A stretch of DNA of 64,000 nucleotides, taken from contig CAVJLL010000004.1 of assembly GCA_963650385.1 (NCBI GenBank), positions 23,414 to 87,413 on the forward strand, given 5' to 3'. The DNA is from CAG-791 sp963650385 (GTDB lineage: Bacteria; Bacillota; Clostridia; Lachnospirales; Lachnospiraceae). Shown here one piece after another: positions 20,524 to 28,900 of this stretch. A program made the translations under genes and the position numbers. The number at the start of each line of letters is the position of its first letter. Positions within the stretch are counted from its first letter, which is position 1. Under the pieces are notes generated by a model. The model ran no database searches and had not been told where the DNA came from. It was given only the letters and a program-made list of their open reading frames with translations.

Positions 20524-20865
20524 TTCAGAAGAACGCAGGGCAAAGACAGCCGGAAAGACGGCCGGGGAAACCCGATGAAAATGCAGGTTGCGCCGTTAAC
20601 ATATGCACGCCGGAAGGTCCGGCGGCAGGGCGTAACGATAACCTCTACTTAGTATGACATCCTCTCCTGATGCAGAACCTGTGAACTGCAGGGGAGAGAG
20701 CAGCAAGGACATGAGGAACGGCGGTTCAGGTCACCGCAGGTCAGACAGCAGACCATGTTCGTCATGAAACAGAAGTCACACCTTCCATCCGCGCCGATGT
20801 CCGCTGTAGGGATTAACACCAATCGGTGTTACAACGCCGCAATGCGGCAGAAAGAGGTAAGAGAT
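20524..20865 (+). other. Structured rpsJ-rplC gap
   Basis: In this 342-nt gap I see no gene but several strong stems. A nested stem pairs GTTGCGCC (20587-20594) with GGCGTAAC (20629-20636) and, inside, CGCCGGA (20608-20614) with TCCGGCG (20618-20624). A second pairs CTCTCC plus TGCAG (20662-20675) with CTGCA plus GGAGAG (20686-20698). GCGGT/ACCGC is at 20721-20737, TAACACC/GGTGTTA at 20814-20831, and GCCGC/GCGGC at 20836-20848. rpsJ and rplC are normally close together, so this is probably a regulatory leader for rplC. Confidence 0.55.
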
Positions 20866-21546
20866 ATGAAAAAAGCAATTCTTGCAACGAAGATTGGTAT
20901 GACACAGATCTTCGCAGAGGACGGCACACTGGTTCCTGTTACGGTCCTGGAGGCAGGCCCGAACGTGGTAACACAGATCAAGACAGCAGAGAACGACGGC
21001 TACGAGGCAGTTCAGGTAGGCTATGTGGATGCTGTAGATCGTGCCAAGAATGTTGACAAGAGCGGAAAGGTAGAAGTTGCTCATCGCCACGGCGTGAACA
21101 AGGCACAGAAGGGCCACTTCGAGAAGGCTGGAGTATCCAGCAAGAAGTTCGTTCGTGAGTTCCGTCTTGAGAATGCAGCTGAGTATGCACTCGGCGCTGA
21201 GATCAAGGCAGACATCTTTGCAGAGGGCGATCACATTGATGTAACAGCCATCAGCAAGGGTAAGGGCTTCCGTTCGGCAATTCAGAAGGGTCAGCACAGA
21301 GGACCCATGGGACACGGCTCCAAGTTCCACCGCCATGCAGGTTCCAACGGTACTTCTTCTACGCCCAGCCGCGTATTCCCCGGCAAGGTAATGCCTGGTC
21401 ATGTGGGAAGCGTTCAGGTAACTGTCAGAAACCTTGAGATTGTGAAGGTTGATCCTGAGAAGAACATCATCCTGGTAAAGGGTGCCGTTCCCGGACCGAA
21501 GAAGGGTCTGGTCACGATCAAGGACACAACAAAGGTGGAAGTCTAA
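20866..21546 (+). CDS. rplC: 50S ribosomal protein L3
   Basis: L3 (226 aa) binds near the 3' end of 23S rRNA and reaches towards the peptidyl-transferase centre. MKKAILATKIGMTQIF at the start and the loop GPMGHGSKFHRHAGSNGTSSTPSRVFPGK are characteristic. The ORF is open to 20755; the ATG at 20866 is preferred because of the AGAGGT site upstream and the family N-terminus. It follows the structured gap described separately and precedes rplD by 33 nt. Confidence 0.96.
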   Translation: MKKAILATKIGMTQIFAEDGTLVPVTVLEAGPNVVTQIKTAENDGYEAVQVGYVDAVDRAKNVDKSGKVEVAHRHGVNKAQKGHFEKAGVSSKKFVREFRLENAAEYALGAEIKADIFAEGDHIDVTAISKGKGFRSAIQKGQHRGPMGHGSKFHRHAGSNGTSSTPSRVFPGKVMPGHVGSVQVTVRNLEIVKVDPEKNIILVKGAVPGPKKGLVTIKDTTKVEV

Positions 21547-21579
21547 CAGCTGCCCGGATGAAAGGAGGACCATTTAAAA

Positions 21580-22203
21580 ATGGCTAACGTATCAGTTTTC
21601 AATATGGAAGGAAAAGAGGTCGGCAAGATCGATCTTTCCGATGCAATCTTCGGCATTGAGCCCAATGAGAACCTGCTTCACCTCGCAGTTGTTCAGCAGC
21701 TGGCCAACAACCGTCAGGGAACACAGAAGGCAAAGACACGCTCTGAGGTTTCCGGCAGCACGGCGAAGCCCTGGAGACAGAAGGGAACCGGCCATGCAAG
21801 ACAGGGCTCCACACGTTCTCCTCAGTGGAGACACGGCGGCGTTGTTTTCGCTCCGGTACCGCGCGACTATTCCTTCAAGCTCAACAAGAAGGAAAAGAGA
21901 ACCGCTCTGAAGTCTGCTCTGTCCGATCGTCTGGCAGGCGGCAAGCTGATTGTTGTAGACGAGATCAGCTTCGAAGAGCCCAAGACCAAGAATTTCGTAA
22001 AGGTTATGGAGAATCTGAAGGCAGCCGGCAAGTCTCTGGTTGTTCTTGCTACAGATGATGCAAACGTTCTCCGCGCTTCCGGCAATGTTCCGGATGCAAA
22101 GACCTCTACTGTAAACACCATCAACGTTTACGATCTGATGAATGCACAGACTGTTATCCTCACAAAGGATGCGGTTGCTAAGATTGAGGAGGTGTACGCA
22201 TAA
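21580..22203 (+). CDS. rplD: 50S ribosomal protein L4
   Basis: L4 (207 aa) binds domain I of 23S rRNA and lines the peptide exit tunnel. The tunnel loop segment WRQKGTGHARQGSTRSPQWRHGGVVFAP is intact, as in macrolide-sensitive strains. In E. coli L4 also represses its own operon at the S10 leader. The ATG follows AAAGGAGG. The stop overlaps the rplW start by one base. Confidence 0.96.
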   Translation: MANVSVFNMEGKEVGKIDLSDAIFGIEPNENLLHLAVVQQLANNRQGTQKAKTRSEVSGSTAKPWRQKGTGHARQGSTRSPQWRHGGVVFAPVPRDYSFKLNKKEKRTALKSALSDRLAGGKLIVVDEISFEEPKTKNFVKVMENLKAAGKSLVVLATDDANVLRASGNVPDAKTSTVNTINVYDLMNAQTVILTKDAVAKIEEVYA

Positions 22204-22502
22204 TGGCAGCACTTGGATATTATGATGTCATCTTAAAGCCGGTTCTTACTGAGAAGAGCATGAACCTTACTGCTGAGAAGAAGTACACATTCTACGTACA
22301 TCCGGATGCGAACAAGATTCAGATTAAGGATGCAGTGGAGAAGCTCTTCGAGGGCACGAAGGTAGCAAAGGTTAACACCATTACCTGCAGAGCCAAGACC
22401 AAGAGAAGAGGAATGACTGTCGGCAAGACGGCAAAGGGCAAGAAGGCCGTTGTTTTCCTGACAGAGGACAGTAAGGACATCGAGCTTTACGCCGGACTTT
22501 AA
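22203..22502 (+). CDS. rplW: 50S ribosomal protein L23
   Basis: L23 (99 aa) lies at the tunnel exit and provides the docking site for trigger factor and SRP. The core DVILKPVLTEKSMNL and the basic loop RAKTKRRGMTVGKTAKGKKAVV are typical. The ATG overlaps the rplD stop codon (TAATG), indicating translational coupling. A 94-nt gap follows before rplB. Confidence 0.95.
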   Translation: MAALGYYDVILKPVLTEKSMNLTAEKKYTFYVHPDANKIQIKDAVEKLFEGTKVAKVNTITCRAKTKRRGMTVGKTAKGKKAVVFLTEDSKDIELYAGL

Positions 22503-22596
22503 TTCGGAATCCGGAAAAGTCCCGGGGCAGATAGGCCATCCCAGGCGTGCATTGCTTCGGGCGCGGTGCAGTTAATAAGAAAGAAGGAGTTATCAA

Positions 22597-23436
22597 ATGG
22601 GAATTAGAAAGTATACCGCTTATACCCCGTCCAGACGCAACATGTCCGGCTCCGATTTCGCAGAAGTGACCAAGACTACTCCCGAGAAGAGTCTGATCGT
22701 TTCCAAGCGTAAGAATGCCGGCAGAAACAACCAGGGCAAGATCACTGTTCGTCACAGAGGCGGCGGCAACAGACAGAAATACAGAAACATCGATTTCCGG
22801 AGACTGAAGGATGACGTTCCGGCAACCGTTATCGGCATTGAGTACGATCCGAACCGTACGGCCAACATTGCACTGATCTGCTATGCAGACGGTGAGAAGA
22901 GCTACATCCTGGCTCCTCAGGGCCTGACCGACGGCATGAAGGTTATGAACGGACCGAAGGCGGAGATCCGCGTCGGCAACTGCCTTCCTCTTTCCGAGAT
23001 CCCGGTAGGTACTCTGGTACACAACGTTGAGCTCTATGCAGGCAAGGGCGGCCAGATGGCAAGAACTGCCGGCGCATCTGCTCAGCTGATGGCGAAAGAG
23101 AATGGATATGCAACACTTCGTCTTCCTTCGGGCGAGATGAGAATGGTTCCGCTGGCTTGCCGCGCTACCATCGGTGTTGTCGGAAATGCGGATCACAACC
23201 TGATCCATTACGGTAAGGCTGGACGCATTCGTCATATGGGCATTCGTCCTCATGTCCGCGGTTCTGTTATGAACCCGAACGATCACCCGCACGGTGGTGG
23301 TGAAGGTAAGGCACCTGTCGGACGTCCCGGCCCTGTAACCCCTTGGGGCAAGCCTGCTCTTGGTTACAAGACTCGCAAGAAGAAGTCTTCTGACAAGCTC
23401 ATCGTGAGAAGAAGAAACGGAAAGGGACTTAAATAA
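22597..23436 (+). CDS. rplB: 50S ribosomal protein L2
   Basis: L2 (279 aa) is a primary 23S rRNA binder near the peptidyl-transferase centre. The start MGIRKYTAYTPSRRNM, the segment GRNNQGKITVRHRGGG and the C-terminal block MNPNDHPHGGGEGKAPVGRPGP (with the conserved His) are diagnostic. The ATG follows AAGAAGGAG. It lies 12 nt before rpsS. Confidence 0.97.
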   Translation: MGIRKYTAYTPSRRNMSGSDFAEVTKTTPEKSLIVSKRKNAGRNNQGKITVRHRGGGNRQKYRNIDFRRLKDDVPATVIGIEYDPNRTANIALICYADGEKSYILAPQGLTDGMKVMNGPKAEIRVGNCLPLSEIPVGTLVHNVELYAGKGGQMARTAGASAQLMAKENGYATLRLPSGEMRMVPLACRATIGVVGNADHNLIHYGKAGRIRHMGIRPHVRGSVMNPNDHPHGGGEGKAPVGRPGPVTPWGKPALGYKTRKKKSSDKLIVRRRNGKGLK

Positions 23437-23447
23437 GGAGGTACGAA

Positions 23448-23732
23448 ATGGCTAGATCACTGAAAAAAGGACCTTTCGCTGATGAAAGCCTTTTGAAGAA
23501 GGTAGACGCAATGAACGCATCCGGCGACAAGCAGGTTATCAAGACCTGGTCCCGCCGTTCCACGATTTTCCCGTCCTTCGTTGGACACACCATTGCGGTT
23601 CATGACGGCAGAAAGCATGTCCCGGTTTACATCACTGAGGATATGGTTGGTCACAAGCTCGGCGAGTTTGTTCAGACCAGAACCTTCCGCGGTCACAACG
23701 GAAACAACAAAGAGTCCAGCTCGGGTAGGTAA
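23448..23732 (+). CDS. rpsS: 30S ribosomal protein S19
   Basis: S19 (94 aa) forms a complex with S13 in the 30S head near the A-site. MARSLKKGPFADESLLKKV and TWSRRSTIFPSFVGHTIAVHDG are highly conserved. The ATG follows AAGGAGG. It is in the usual place between rplB and rplV. Confidence 0.96.
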   Translation: MARSLKKGPFADESLLKKVDAMNASGDKQVIKTWSRRSTIFPSFVGHTIAVHDGRKHVPVYITEDMVGHKLGEFVQTRTFRGHNGNNKESSSGR

Positions 23733-23770
23733 TCCGCGCACCCGCGCTATATTGAAAGGAGTTCAGATCT

Positions 23771-24193
23771 ATGGCTAACGGACATAGAACACAAGTTAAG
23801 AGAGCCAGAAATGCGGTCAAGGATACAAGACCTCATGCAAAGCTCACGAATGCAAGAATTCCGGTTCAGAAGGCCTGCTTCGTAATGGACGCCATCAGAG
23901 GTAAGGATGTTACGACAGCAATTGGAATTCTTGAGTATAGCCCGAGATACGCTTCGGGTGTGATCCTTAAGTTACTGAAGTCTGCCATCGCAAACGCAGA
24001 GAATAATCTCGGCATGAATGCTGCTGATCTCTACATTGCAGAGTGCAACGCTTCCAATGGCCCGATCATGAAGAGAATTCAGCCTCGTGCACAGGGCAGA
24101 GCATATCGGATCTTCAAGAGAATGAGCAATCTGTACATCACTCTTGACGAGAAGAAGGCAGAGCAGCCTGCTGATGCAGCAGAGACCAAGTAA
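23771..24193 (+). CDS. rplV: 50S ribosomal protein L22
   Basis: L22 (140 aa) contacts all 23S rRNA domains, and its beta-hairpin lines the exit tunnel. The tunnel hairpin region includes KRIQPRAQGRAYRIFKRMSN. The C-terminus carries a short variable extension (KKAEQPADAAETK) beyond the usual length of about 110-130 aa. The ATG follows AAAGGAG. It sits between rpsS and rpsC. Confidence 0.95.
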   Translation: MANGHRTQVKRARNAVKDTRPHAKLTNARIPVQKACFVMDAIRGKDVTTAIGILEYSPRYASGVILKLLKSAIANAENNLGMNAADLYIAECNASNGPIMKRIQPRAQGRAYRIFKRMSNLYITLDEKKAEQPADAAETK

Positions 24194-24217
24194 TTCAGGT
24201 GATGGAAAGGAGTCCAT

Positions 24218-24904
24218 ATGGGACAGAAAGTTAATCCTCATGGCATGAGAGTCGGCATCATCAAGGACTGGGATTCCAGATGGTATGCTGATGACAAGAA
24301 CTTTTCTGACATGCTGGTAGAAGATCACAAGATCAGAGAGTTCCTCAAGAAGAAGCTCGAGCAGGCAGGCATCTCCAAGATTGAAATCGAGAGAGCTTCC
24401 GGAAGAGTTAAGGTTACCGTATATTCCGCAAAGCCCGGCGTTGTAATCGGCAAGGGCGGCGCTGAGATCGAGAACACCAAGAAGCAGCTGCAGAAGCTGA
24501 CTGCTGACAAGGTTGTTCTGGAGATCAAGGAAATCAAGAGACCCGATAAGGATGCACAGCTCGTAGCTGAGAACATTGCTCAGCAGCTTGAGAACCGTGT
24601 TTCCTTCCGCAGAGCTATGAAGTCTGCAATGAACCGCACCATGAAGTCCGGAGCACTCGGTGTGAAGGCTTCCTGCGGCGGCCGTCTCGGCGGTGCAGAT
24701 ATCGCTCGTACAGAGACCTATTCTGACGGCACCATCCCGCTTCAGACTCTGCGCGCAGACATTGATTACGGCTTTGCAGAAGCAGATACCACCTATGGTA
24801 AGGTTGGCGTTAAGGTCTGGATCTACAAGGGCGAGATTCTTCCCAAGAAGAAGAACGAGCAGGCAGTCGCTGCCTCTGATGAGTCCAAGGGAGGTGACAA
24901 CTAA
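24218..24904 (+). CDS. rpsC: 30S ribosomal protein S3
   Basis: S3 (228 aa) forms part of the mRNA entry site and contains a KH RNA-binding domain; PGVVIGKGGAEIENTKKQL at about residues 75-93 is its GxxG loop. MGQKVNPHGMRVGIIKDWDS is the typical N-terminus. The ATG follows AAAGGAG. The stop TAA overlaps the rplP ATG. Confidence 0.96.
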   Translation: MGQKVNPHGMRVGIIKDWDSRWYADDKNFSDMLVEDHKIREFLKKKLEQAGISKIEIERASGRVKVTVYSAKPGVVIGKGGAEIENTKKQLQKLTADKVVLEIKEIKRPDKDAQLVAENIAQQLENRVSFRRAMKSAMNRTMKSGALGVKASCGGRLGGADIARTETYSDGTIPLQTLRADIDYGFAEADTTYGKVGVKVWIYKGEILPKKKNEQAVAASDESKGGDN

Positions 24905-25332
24905 TGTTAATGCCGAAGAGAGTTAAGTATCGTGCTGTTTTCCGCGGCGACCGCCGTGGTAAGGCTACCCGCGGCAACAAGCTGGCATACGGTGAGTATG
25001 GTCTTGTTGCTACCGAGGCAAAATGGGTTCGCTCCAACCAGATTGAGGCAGCCCGTGTCGCTCTGACACGTTACATCAAGCGTGGCGGACAGGTTTGGAT
25101 CAAGATTTTCCCGGATAAGCCTGTTACCGGCAAGCCCCTGGGAGTTCGAATGGGATCCGGAAAGGGTTCTGTTGAGTACTGGGTAGCAGTTGTAAAACCC
25201 GGCAGAGTTATGTTTGAAATCTCCGGAGTACCTGAAGAAACTGCAAGAGAGGCACTTCGTCTGGCTGGAACCAAGCTTCCGGTTAAGACTAAGATCGTTT
25301 CCAAGGCAGATCTGGAAGGCGGTGCAGAATGA
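24904..25332 (+). CDS. rplP: 50S ribosomal protein L16
   Basis: L16 (142 aa) helps organise the A-site and the 5S rRNA region of the large subunit. MLMPKRVKYRAVFRGDRRGKATRGNK and GQVWIKIFPDKPVTGKPLGVRMGSGKG are typical. It overlaps rpsC by one base and rpmC by four, so translation is coupled across all three genes. Confidence 0.96.
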   Translation: MLMPKRVKYRAVFRGDRRGKATRGNKLAYGEYGLVATEAKWVRSNQIEAARVALTRYIKRGGQVWIKIFPDKPVTGKPLGVRMGSGKGSVEYWVAVVKPGRVMFEISGVPEETAREALRLAGTKLPVKTKIVSKADLEGGAE

Positions 25333-25532
25333 AGTCTACTGAATACATGAAGGAACTGCAGGACAAGACCATCGACGAGCTCAAGGAGGACCTTGAGAAC
25401 GCAAAGAAAGAGCTCTTTAACCTCAGATTCCAGAGCGCAACCAATCAGCTGCAGAACACAGCCAGAATCACAGAGGTTCGCAAGAACATCGCACGGATTC
25501 AGACGGTTATCACTGCAAAGGCTGCTAACTAA
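25329..25532 (+). CDS. rpmC: 50S ribosomal protein L29
   Basis: L29 (67 aa) is a small two-helix protein at the tunnel exit beside L23. The body DELKEDLENAKKELFNLRFQSATNQLQN and the closing NIARIQTVITAK are typical. Its ATG overlaps the rplP stop (ATGA). rpsQ follows after 26 nt. Confidence 0.95.
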   Translation: MKSTEYMKELQDKTIDELKEDLENAKKELFNLRFQSATNQLQNTARITEVRKNIARIQTVITAKAAN

Positions 25533-25558
25533 TCTGTTACCGGAAAGGAGTTAATACC

Positions 25559-25813
25559 GTGGAAAGAAATCTTAGAAAAGTCCGTATCGGTAAGGTTGTC
25601 AGCAACAAGATGGACAAGACGGTCACTGTTGCGATCGAGAACCACGTTAAGCATCCGGTAATCGGAAAGATTGTGAAAAAGACCTACACACTGAAGGCAC
25701 ACGATGAGAACAACGAGTGCGGCATCGGCGACACGGTGAAGGTTATGGAGACCAGACCGCTGTCTAAGACCAAGAGATGGAGAGTAGTTTCCATCGTTGA
25801 GAAGGCTAGATAA
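25559..25813 (+). CDS. rpsQ: 30S ribosomal protein S17
   Basis: S17 (84 aa) is a primary 16S rRNA binder with an OB fold. RNLRKVRIGKVVSNKMDKTVTVAIE and GDTVKVMETRPLSKTKRWRV are characteristic. The start is GTG at 25559, chosen for the family N-terminus (MERNLRKVR) and the GAAAGGAG site upstream. Confidence 0.95.
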   Translation: MERNLRKVRIGKVVSNKMDKTVTVAIENHVKHPVIGKIVKKTYTLKAHDENNECGIGDTVKVMETRPLSKTKRWRVVSIVEKAR

Positions 25814-25858
25814 TCGCTTCTTGACCACAGGTTGTTCAGAGTCAGAAAGGACGAAGAC

Positions 25859-26227
25859 ATGGTTCAGCAGGAAACAAGACTGAAGGTCGCTGATAACACC
25901 GGTGCCAGAGAGCTTCTCTGCATCCGTGTGTGCGGCGGATCCACCAGAAGATATGCCAGAATTGGCGATACAATTGTAGCTTCTGTAAAGGAAGCAGCTC
26001 CCGGCGGTATGGTTAAGAAGGGCGATGTCGTTAAGGCAGTCGTTGTTCGTACCGTTCGCGAGACACGCAGAAAAGACGGTTCTTACATCCGTTTCGATGA
26101 GAACGCAGCCGTTATCATCAAGGATGATCTGACACCTACAGGAACTCGTATTTTCGGACCCGTAGCAAGAGAGCTTCGTGACAAGCAGTTCATGAAGATT
26201 CTGTCCCTTGCTCCGGAAGTACTGTAA
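25859..26227 (+). CDS. rplN: 50S ribosomal protein L14
   Basis: L14 (122 aa) forms intersubunit bridges with 16S rRNA. MVQQETRLKVADNTGARELLCI is the standard N-terminus, which fixes the start at 25859 rather than the longer frame from 25832; AAAGGA lies upstream. The C-terminal RELRDKQFMKILSLAPEVL is typical. Confidence 0.96.
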   Translation: MVQQETRLKVADNTGARELLCIRVCGGSTRRYARIGDTIVASVKEAAPGGMVKKGDVVKAVVVRTVRETRRKDGSYIRFDENAAVIIKDDLTPTGTRIFGPVARELRDKQFMKILSLAPEVL

Positions 26228-26238
26228 GGAGGAAAGAA

Positions 26239-26550
26239 ATGGCAGCAAGCAAGATCAAGGTTGGCGATACCGTTAAGGTTATTGCCGGTAAGGACCTCGG
26301 CAAAGAGGGAAAGGTTACTGCTGTTGACCGCGAGAACCACAAGGTTGTCGTTGAGGGCGTGAACAAGGTAACCAAGCACAACAAGCCTTCCATGCAGAAT
26401 CAGGAAGGCGGTATCGCAGAGAAGGAAGCAGCTCTGGATATCTCCAATGTTATGCTGGTTGTTGACGGAAAGACCACAAGAGTCGGCTTTAAGGTAGTGG
26501 ACGGCAAGAAGGTCCGCGTTGCCAAGAAGACCGGCAAGGAAATCAAATAA
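26239..26550 (+). CDS. rplX: 50S ribosomal protein L24
   Basis: L24 (103 aa) starts 50S assembly and contains a KOW motif, seen here as KVGDTVKVIAGKDLGKEGKVTAVDRENHKVVVEG at about residues 5-38. The TKHNKPSMQNQEGGIAEKEAALDISNVMLV segment is typical. The ATG follows AAGGAGG, 11 nt after rplN. Confidence 0.95.
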   Translation: MAASKIKVGDTVKVIAGKDLGKEGKVTAVDRENHKVVVEGVNKVTKHNKPSMQNQEGGIAEKEAALDISNVMLVVDGKTTRVGFKVVDGKKVRVAKKTGKEIK

Positions 26551-26570
26551 GAAGGAAAGGAGGAGAATCG

Positions 26571-27113
26571 ATGAGCAGCAGACTGAAAGATCTTTACAAT
26601 ACAGAGATCCGTGATGCAATGGTAAAGAAGTTCGGATACACCAATCCGATGCAGATCCCGAAGCTGGACAAGATTGTTGTCAACATGGCTGTCGGCGAGG
26701 CTAAGGAGAACGAGAAGCTCCTGGAGACCGCTGCAAAGGATCTGGAGACCATTACCGGTCAGCATCCGGTTTATACAAAGGCTAAGAAGTCCATCGCGAA
26801 CTTCAAGATTCGTGAGGGCATGCCGATTGGCTGCAAGGTTACGCTTCGCGGTGATCAGATGTATGAGTTCCTGGATCGCCTCGTAAACCTGGCACTGCCT
26901 CGTGTGCGTGACTTCCGCGGCGTCAATCCCAACTCCTTTGACGGAAGAGGCAATTATGCTCTTGGAATCAAGGAGCAGCTGATCTTCCCTGAAATCGAGT
27001 ATGATAAGATTGACAAGGTCAGAGGAATGGACATCATCTTCACAACCACGGCCAATACCGATGAGGAGGCCCGTGAGCTGTTGAGACTGTTCAACATGCC
27101 TTTTGCAAAGTAA
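26571..27113 (+). CDS. rplE: 50S ribosomal protein L5
   Basis: L5 (180 aa) binds 5S rRNA and contacts P-site tRNA. SRLKDLYNTEIRDAMVKKFGYTNPMQIPKLDKIVVN and the block RVRDFRGVNPNSFDGRGNYALGIKEQLIFPEI are diagnostic. The ATG follows AAAGGAGGAG. It precedes rpsN by 15 nt. Confidence 0.96.
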   Translation: MSSRLKDLYNTEIRDAMVKKFGYTNPMQIPKLDKIVVNMAVGEAKENEKLLETAAKDLETITGQHPVYTKAKKSIANFKIREGMPIGCKVTLRGDQMYEFLDRLVNLALPRVRDFRGVNPNSFDGRGNYALGIKEQLIFPEIEYDKIDKVRGMDIIFTTTANTDEEARELLRLFNMPFAK

Positions 27114-27128
27114 TCAAAGGAGATTGAC

Positions 27129-27314
27129 ATGGCAAAGACTTCGATGAAGATCAAGCAGCAGAAGGAGCCTAAGTTTTCCACGCGTGCGTACACACGCTGC
27201 AAAATCTGCGGCCGTCCGCATTCCGTACTGAAGAAGTACGGCATCTGCAGAATCTGCTTCCGTGAGCTCGCATACAAGGGCGAGATCCCGGGTGTTAAGA
27301 AAGCTTCCTGGTAA
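27129..27314 (+). CDS. rpsN: 30S ribosomal protein S14, zinc-binding type
   Basis: This S14 (61 aa) is the short zinc-containing form (type Z). Its four ligands are Cys24 and Cys27 (CKIC) and Cys40 and Cys43 (CRIC). It lies in the 30S head. Some bacteria also carry a zinc-free paralogue used under zinc limitation; none is in this window. The ATG follows AAAGGAG and the gene lies directly after rplE. Confidence 0.96.
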   Translation: MAKTSMKIKQQKEPKFSTRAYTRCKICGRPHSVLKKYGICRICFRELAYKGEIPGVKKASW

Positions 27315-27392
27315 TTGTACCGGGCTGCACGGATAAATTGGTGTTGATTCAACACAATCAATGGATATCGCACAGAAAAGGAGATTTTTATT

Positions 27393-27794
27393 ATGTCTAT
27401 GAGTGATCCGATCGCTGATATGCTTACGAGAATTCGTAATGCCAACACAGCAAAGCATGACACAGTTGATGTTCCGAACTCCAAGATTAAGATGGCAATT
27501 GCCAACATTCTTCTGGACGAGGGCTACATTTCCAGAATTGATCTGGTAGACAACGGCAGCTTCAAGGATATTCGCATCACACTGAAGTACGGCTCTGACC
27601 GCAACGACCGTATTCTTACCGGTCTTCAGAGAATTTCCAAGCCCGGCATGCGCGTTTATGCAGGCAAGGACAATGTTCCGAAGGTTCTGGACGGACTGGG
27701 AACGGCAATTCTTTCCACAAACCAGGGCGTAATTACCGACAAGAAGGCAAGAGAGCTTCAGGTCGGCGGTGAGGTTCTGGCATTCATCTGGTAA
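27393..27794 (+). CDS. rpsH: 30S ribosomal protein S8
   Basis: S8 (133 aa) binds helix 21 of 16S rRNA and in E. coli is the translational repressor of the spc operon. MSDPIADMLTRIRNANTAKHDTVDVPNSK and the C-terminal GVITDKKARELQVGGEVLAFIW are typical. The ATG follows AAAGGAG. A 162-nt hairpin-containing gap separates it from rplF. Confidence 0.96.
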   Translation: MSMSDPIADMLTRIRNANTAKHDTVDVPNSKIKMAIANILLDEGYISRIDLVDNGSFKDIRITLKYGSDRNDRILTGLQRISKPGMRVYAGKDNVPKVLDGLGTAILSTNQGVITDKKARELQVGGEVLAFIW

Positions 27795-27811
27795 TTTTAA
27801 TCCGAACATGA

Positions 27812-27887
27812 TGCAGAAGGCTGAAAGCCTGGTCTGCAGCAAGAGGACGGCGGCATCGGGAAATCGTCTCACGGGATGGGTGAGACG
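27812..27887 (+). other. Two strong hairpins in the rpsH-rplF gap
   Basis: Hairpin one is TGCAGA plus AGGCT (27812-27822) paired with AGCCT plus TCTGCA (27826-27838), with a GAA loop. Hairpin two is CGTCTCAC (27865-27872) with GTGAGACG (27880-27887). Neither has a T-run directly after it. They may be processing or regulatory elements within the spc operon. Confidence 0.55.
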
Positions 27888-27956
27888 TTCCTGATTTTCG
27901 CAAATCAACTGTTATAAAAAGAAACACAAGATAGAGAAAAACTAGGAGGAACGGGC

Positions 27957-28496
27957 ATGTCACGTATCGGTTTAATGCCAATCGCTATACCGGCAGGCGT
28001 TACTGTTGATGTAGCAGAAAATAACACAGTGACGGTTAAGGGGCCTAAGGGAACACTGGTAAGAACTCTGCCTGCAGAGATGAAGATCGAGCAGGAGAAC
28101 GGTGAGCTCAGAATCGTAAGACCCAATGATCAGAAGAAAGAAAAGGCACTTCACGGCCTGACCAGAGCACTGGTTCACAACATGGTTGTCGGCGTAACCG
28201 ACGGCTTCACCAAGACACTGGAAATCAATGGTGTCGGCTACAGAGCTCAGAAGAAGGGCAAGGTCCTGGAGCTGCATTTAGGATATTCCCACAATGTCGA
28301 GATGGAAGATCCGGAAGGAATCGAGACAGTTGTAGAGGGCAATAAGATCCTGGTTAAGGGTATTGACAAGGAGCTTGTTGGACAGTGGGCAGCTGATATC
28401 AGAGAGAAGAGAAAGCCGGAGCCGTACAAGGGCAAGGGTATCAAGTACGATTACGAGACAATTCGTCGTAAGGTCGGCAAGACTGGTAAGAAGTAA
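27957..28496 (+). CDS. rplF: 50S ribosomal protein L6
   Basis: L6 (179 aa) lies near the factor-binding GTPase centre. MSRIGLMPIAIPAGVTVDVAENNTVTVKGPKG and the C-terminal GQWAADIREKRKPEPYKGKGIKY motif are diagnostic. The ATG follows AGGAGGA. It is preceded by two strong hairpins in the 162-nt gap after rpsH. Confidence 0.96.
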   Translation: MSRIGLMPIAIPAGVTVDVAENNTVTVKGPKGTLVRTLPAEMKIEQENGELRIVRPNDQKKEKALHGLTRALVHNMVVGVTDGFTKTLEINGVGYRAQKKGKVLELHLGYSHNVEMEDPEGIETVVEGNKILVKGIDKELVGQWAADIREKRKPEPYKGKGIKYDYETIRRKVGKTGKK

Positions 28497-28516
28497 TCGG
28501 ATAAGGAGCGTGTACA

Positions 28517-28885
28517 ATGGTTAAGAAGGAAAATAGAAAGTTAATCCGCGAAAAGAAACATCTGAAGGTTCGCAACCGTTTCAGCGGAACCGCTGAGAGA
28601 CCGCGCCTTTCCGTTTACAGAAGCAACAATCACATCTATGCGCAGGTTATCAACGATGAGACCGGCACAACGATTGCTGCAGCAGGTACGGTAGAGAAGG
28701 AAGCAAAGGCTGCCCTTGCTCACACCGATGATATTGCAGCAGCAGAGTATATCGGCGATCTTGTTGCGAAGAGAGCCATCGAGAAGGGCGTATCTAAGGT
28801 CGTATTCGACAGAGGCGGCTTTATTTATCAGGGCAAGGTAGCAGCACTTGCAGATGCGGCACGTAAGGCCGGCCTGGAATTCTAA
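28517..28885 (+). CDS. rplR: 50S ribosomal protein L18
   Basis: L18 (122 aa) binds 5S rRNA with L5. RKLIREKKHLKVRNRFSGTAERPRLSVYRSNNHIYAQVI and the closing VVFDRGGFIYQGKVAALADAARKAGLEF are typical. The ATG follows AAGGAG. It precedes rpsE by 15 nt. Confidence 0.96.
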   Translation: MVKKENRKLIREKKHLKVRNRFSGTAERPRLSVYRSNNHIYAQVINDETGTTIAAAGTVEKEAKAALAHTDDIAAAEYIGDLVAKRAIEKGVSKVVFDRGGFIYQGKVAALADAARKAGLEF

Positions 28886-28900
28886 GGGAGGAGAGACTAG

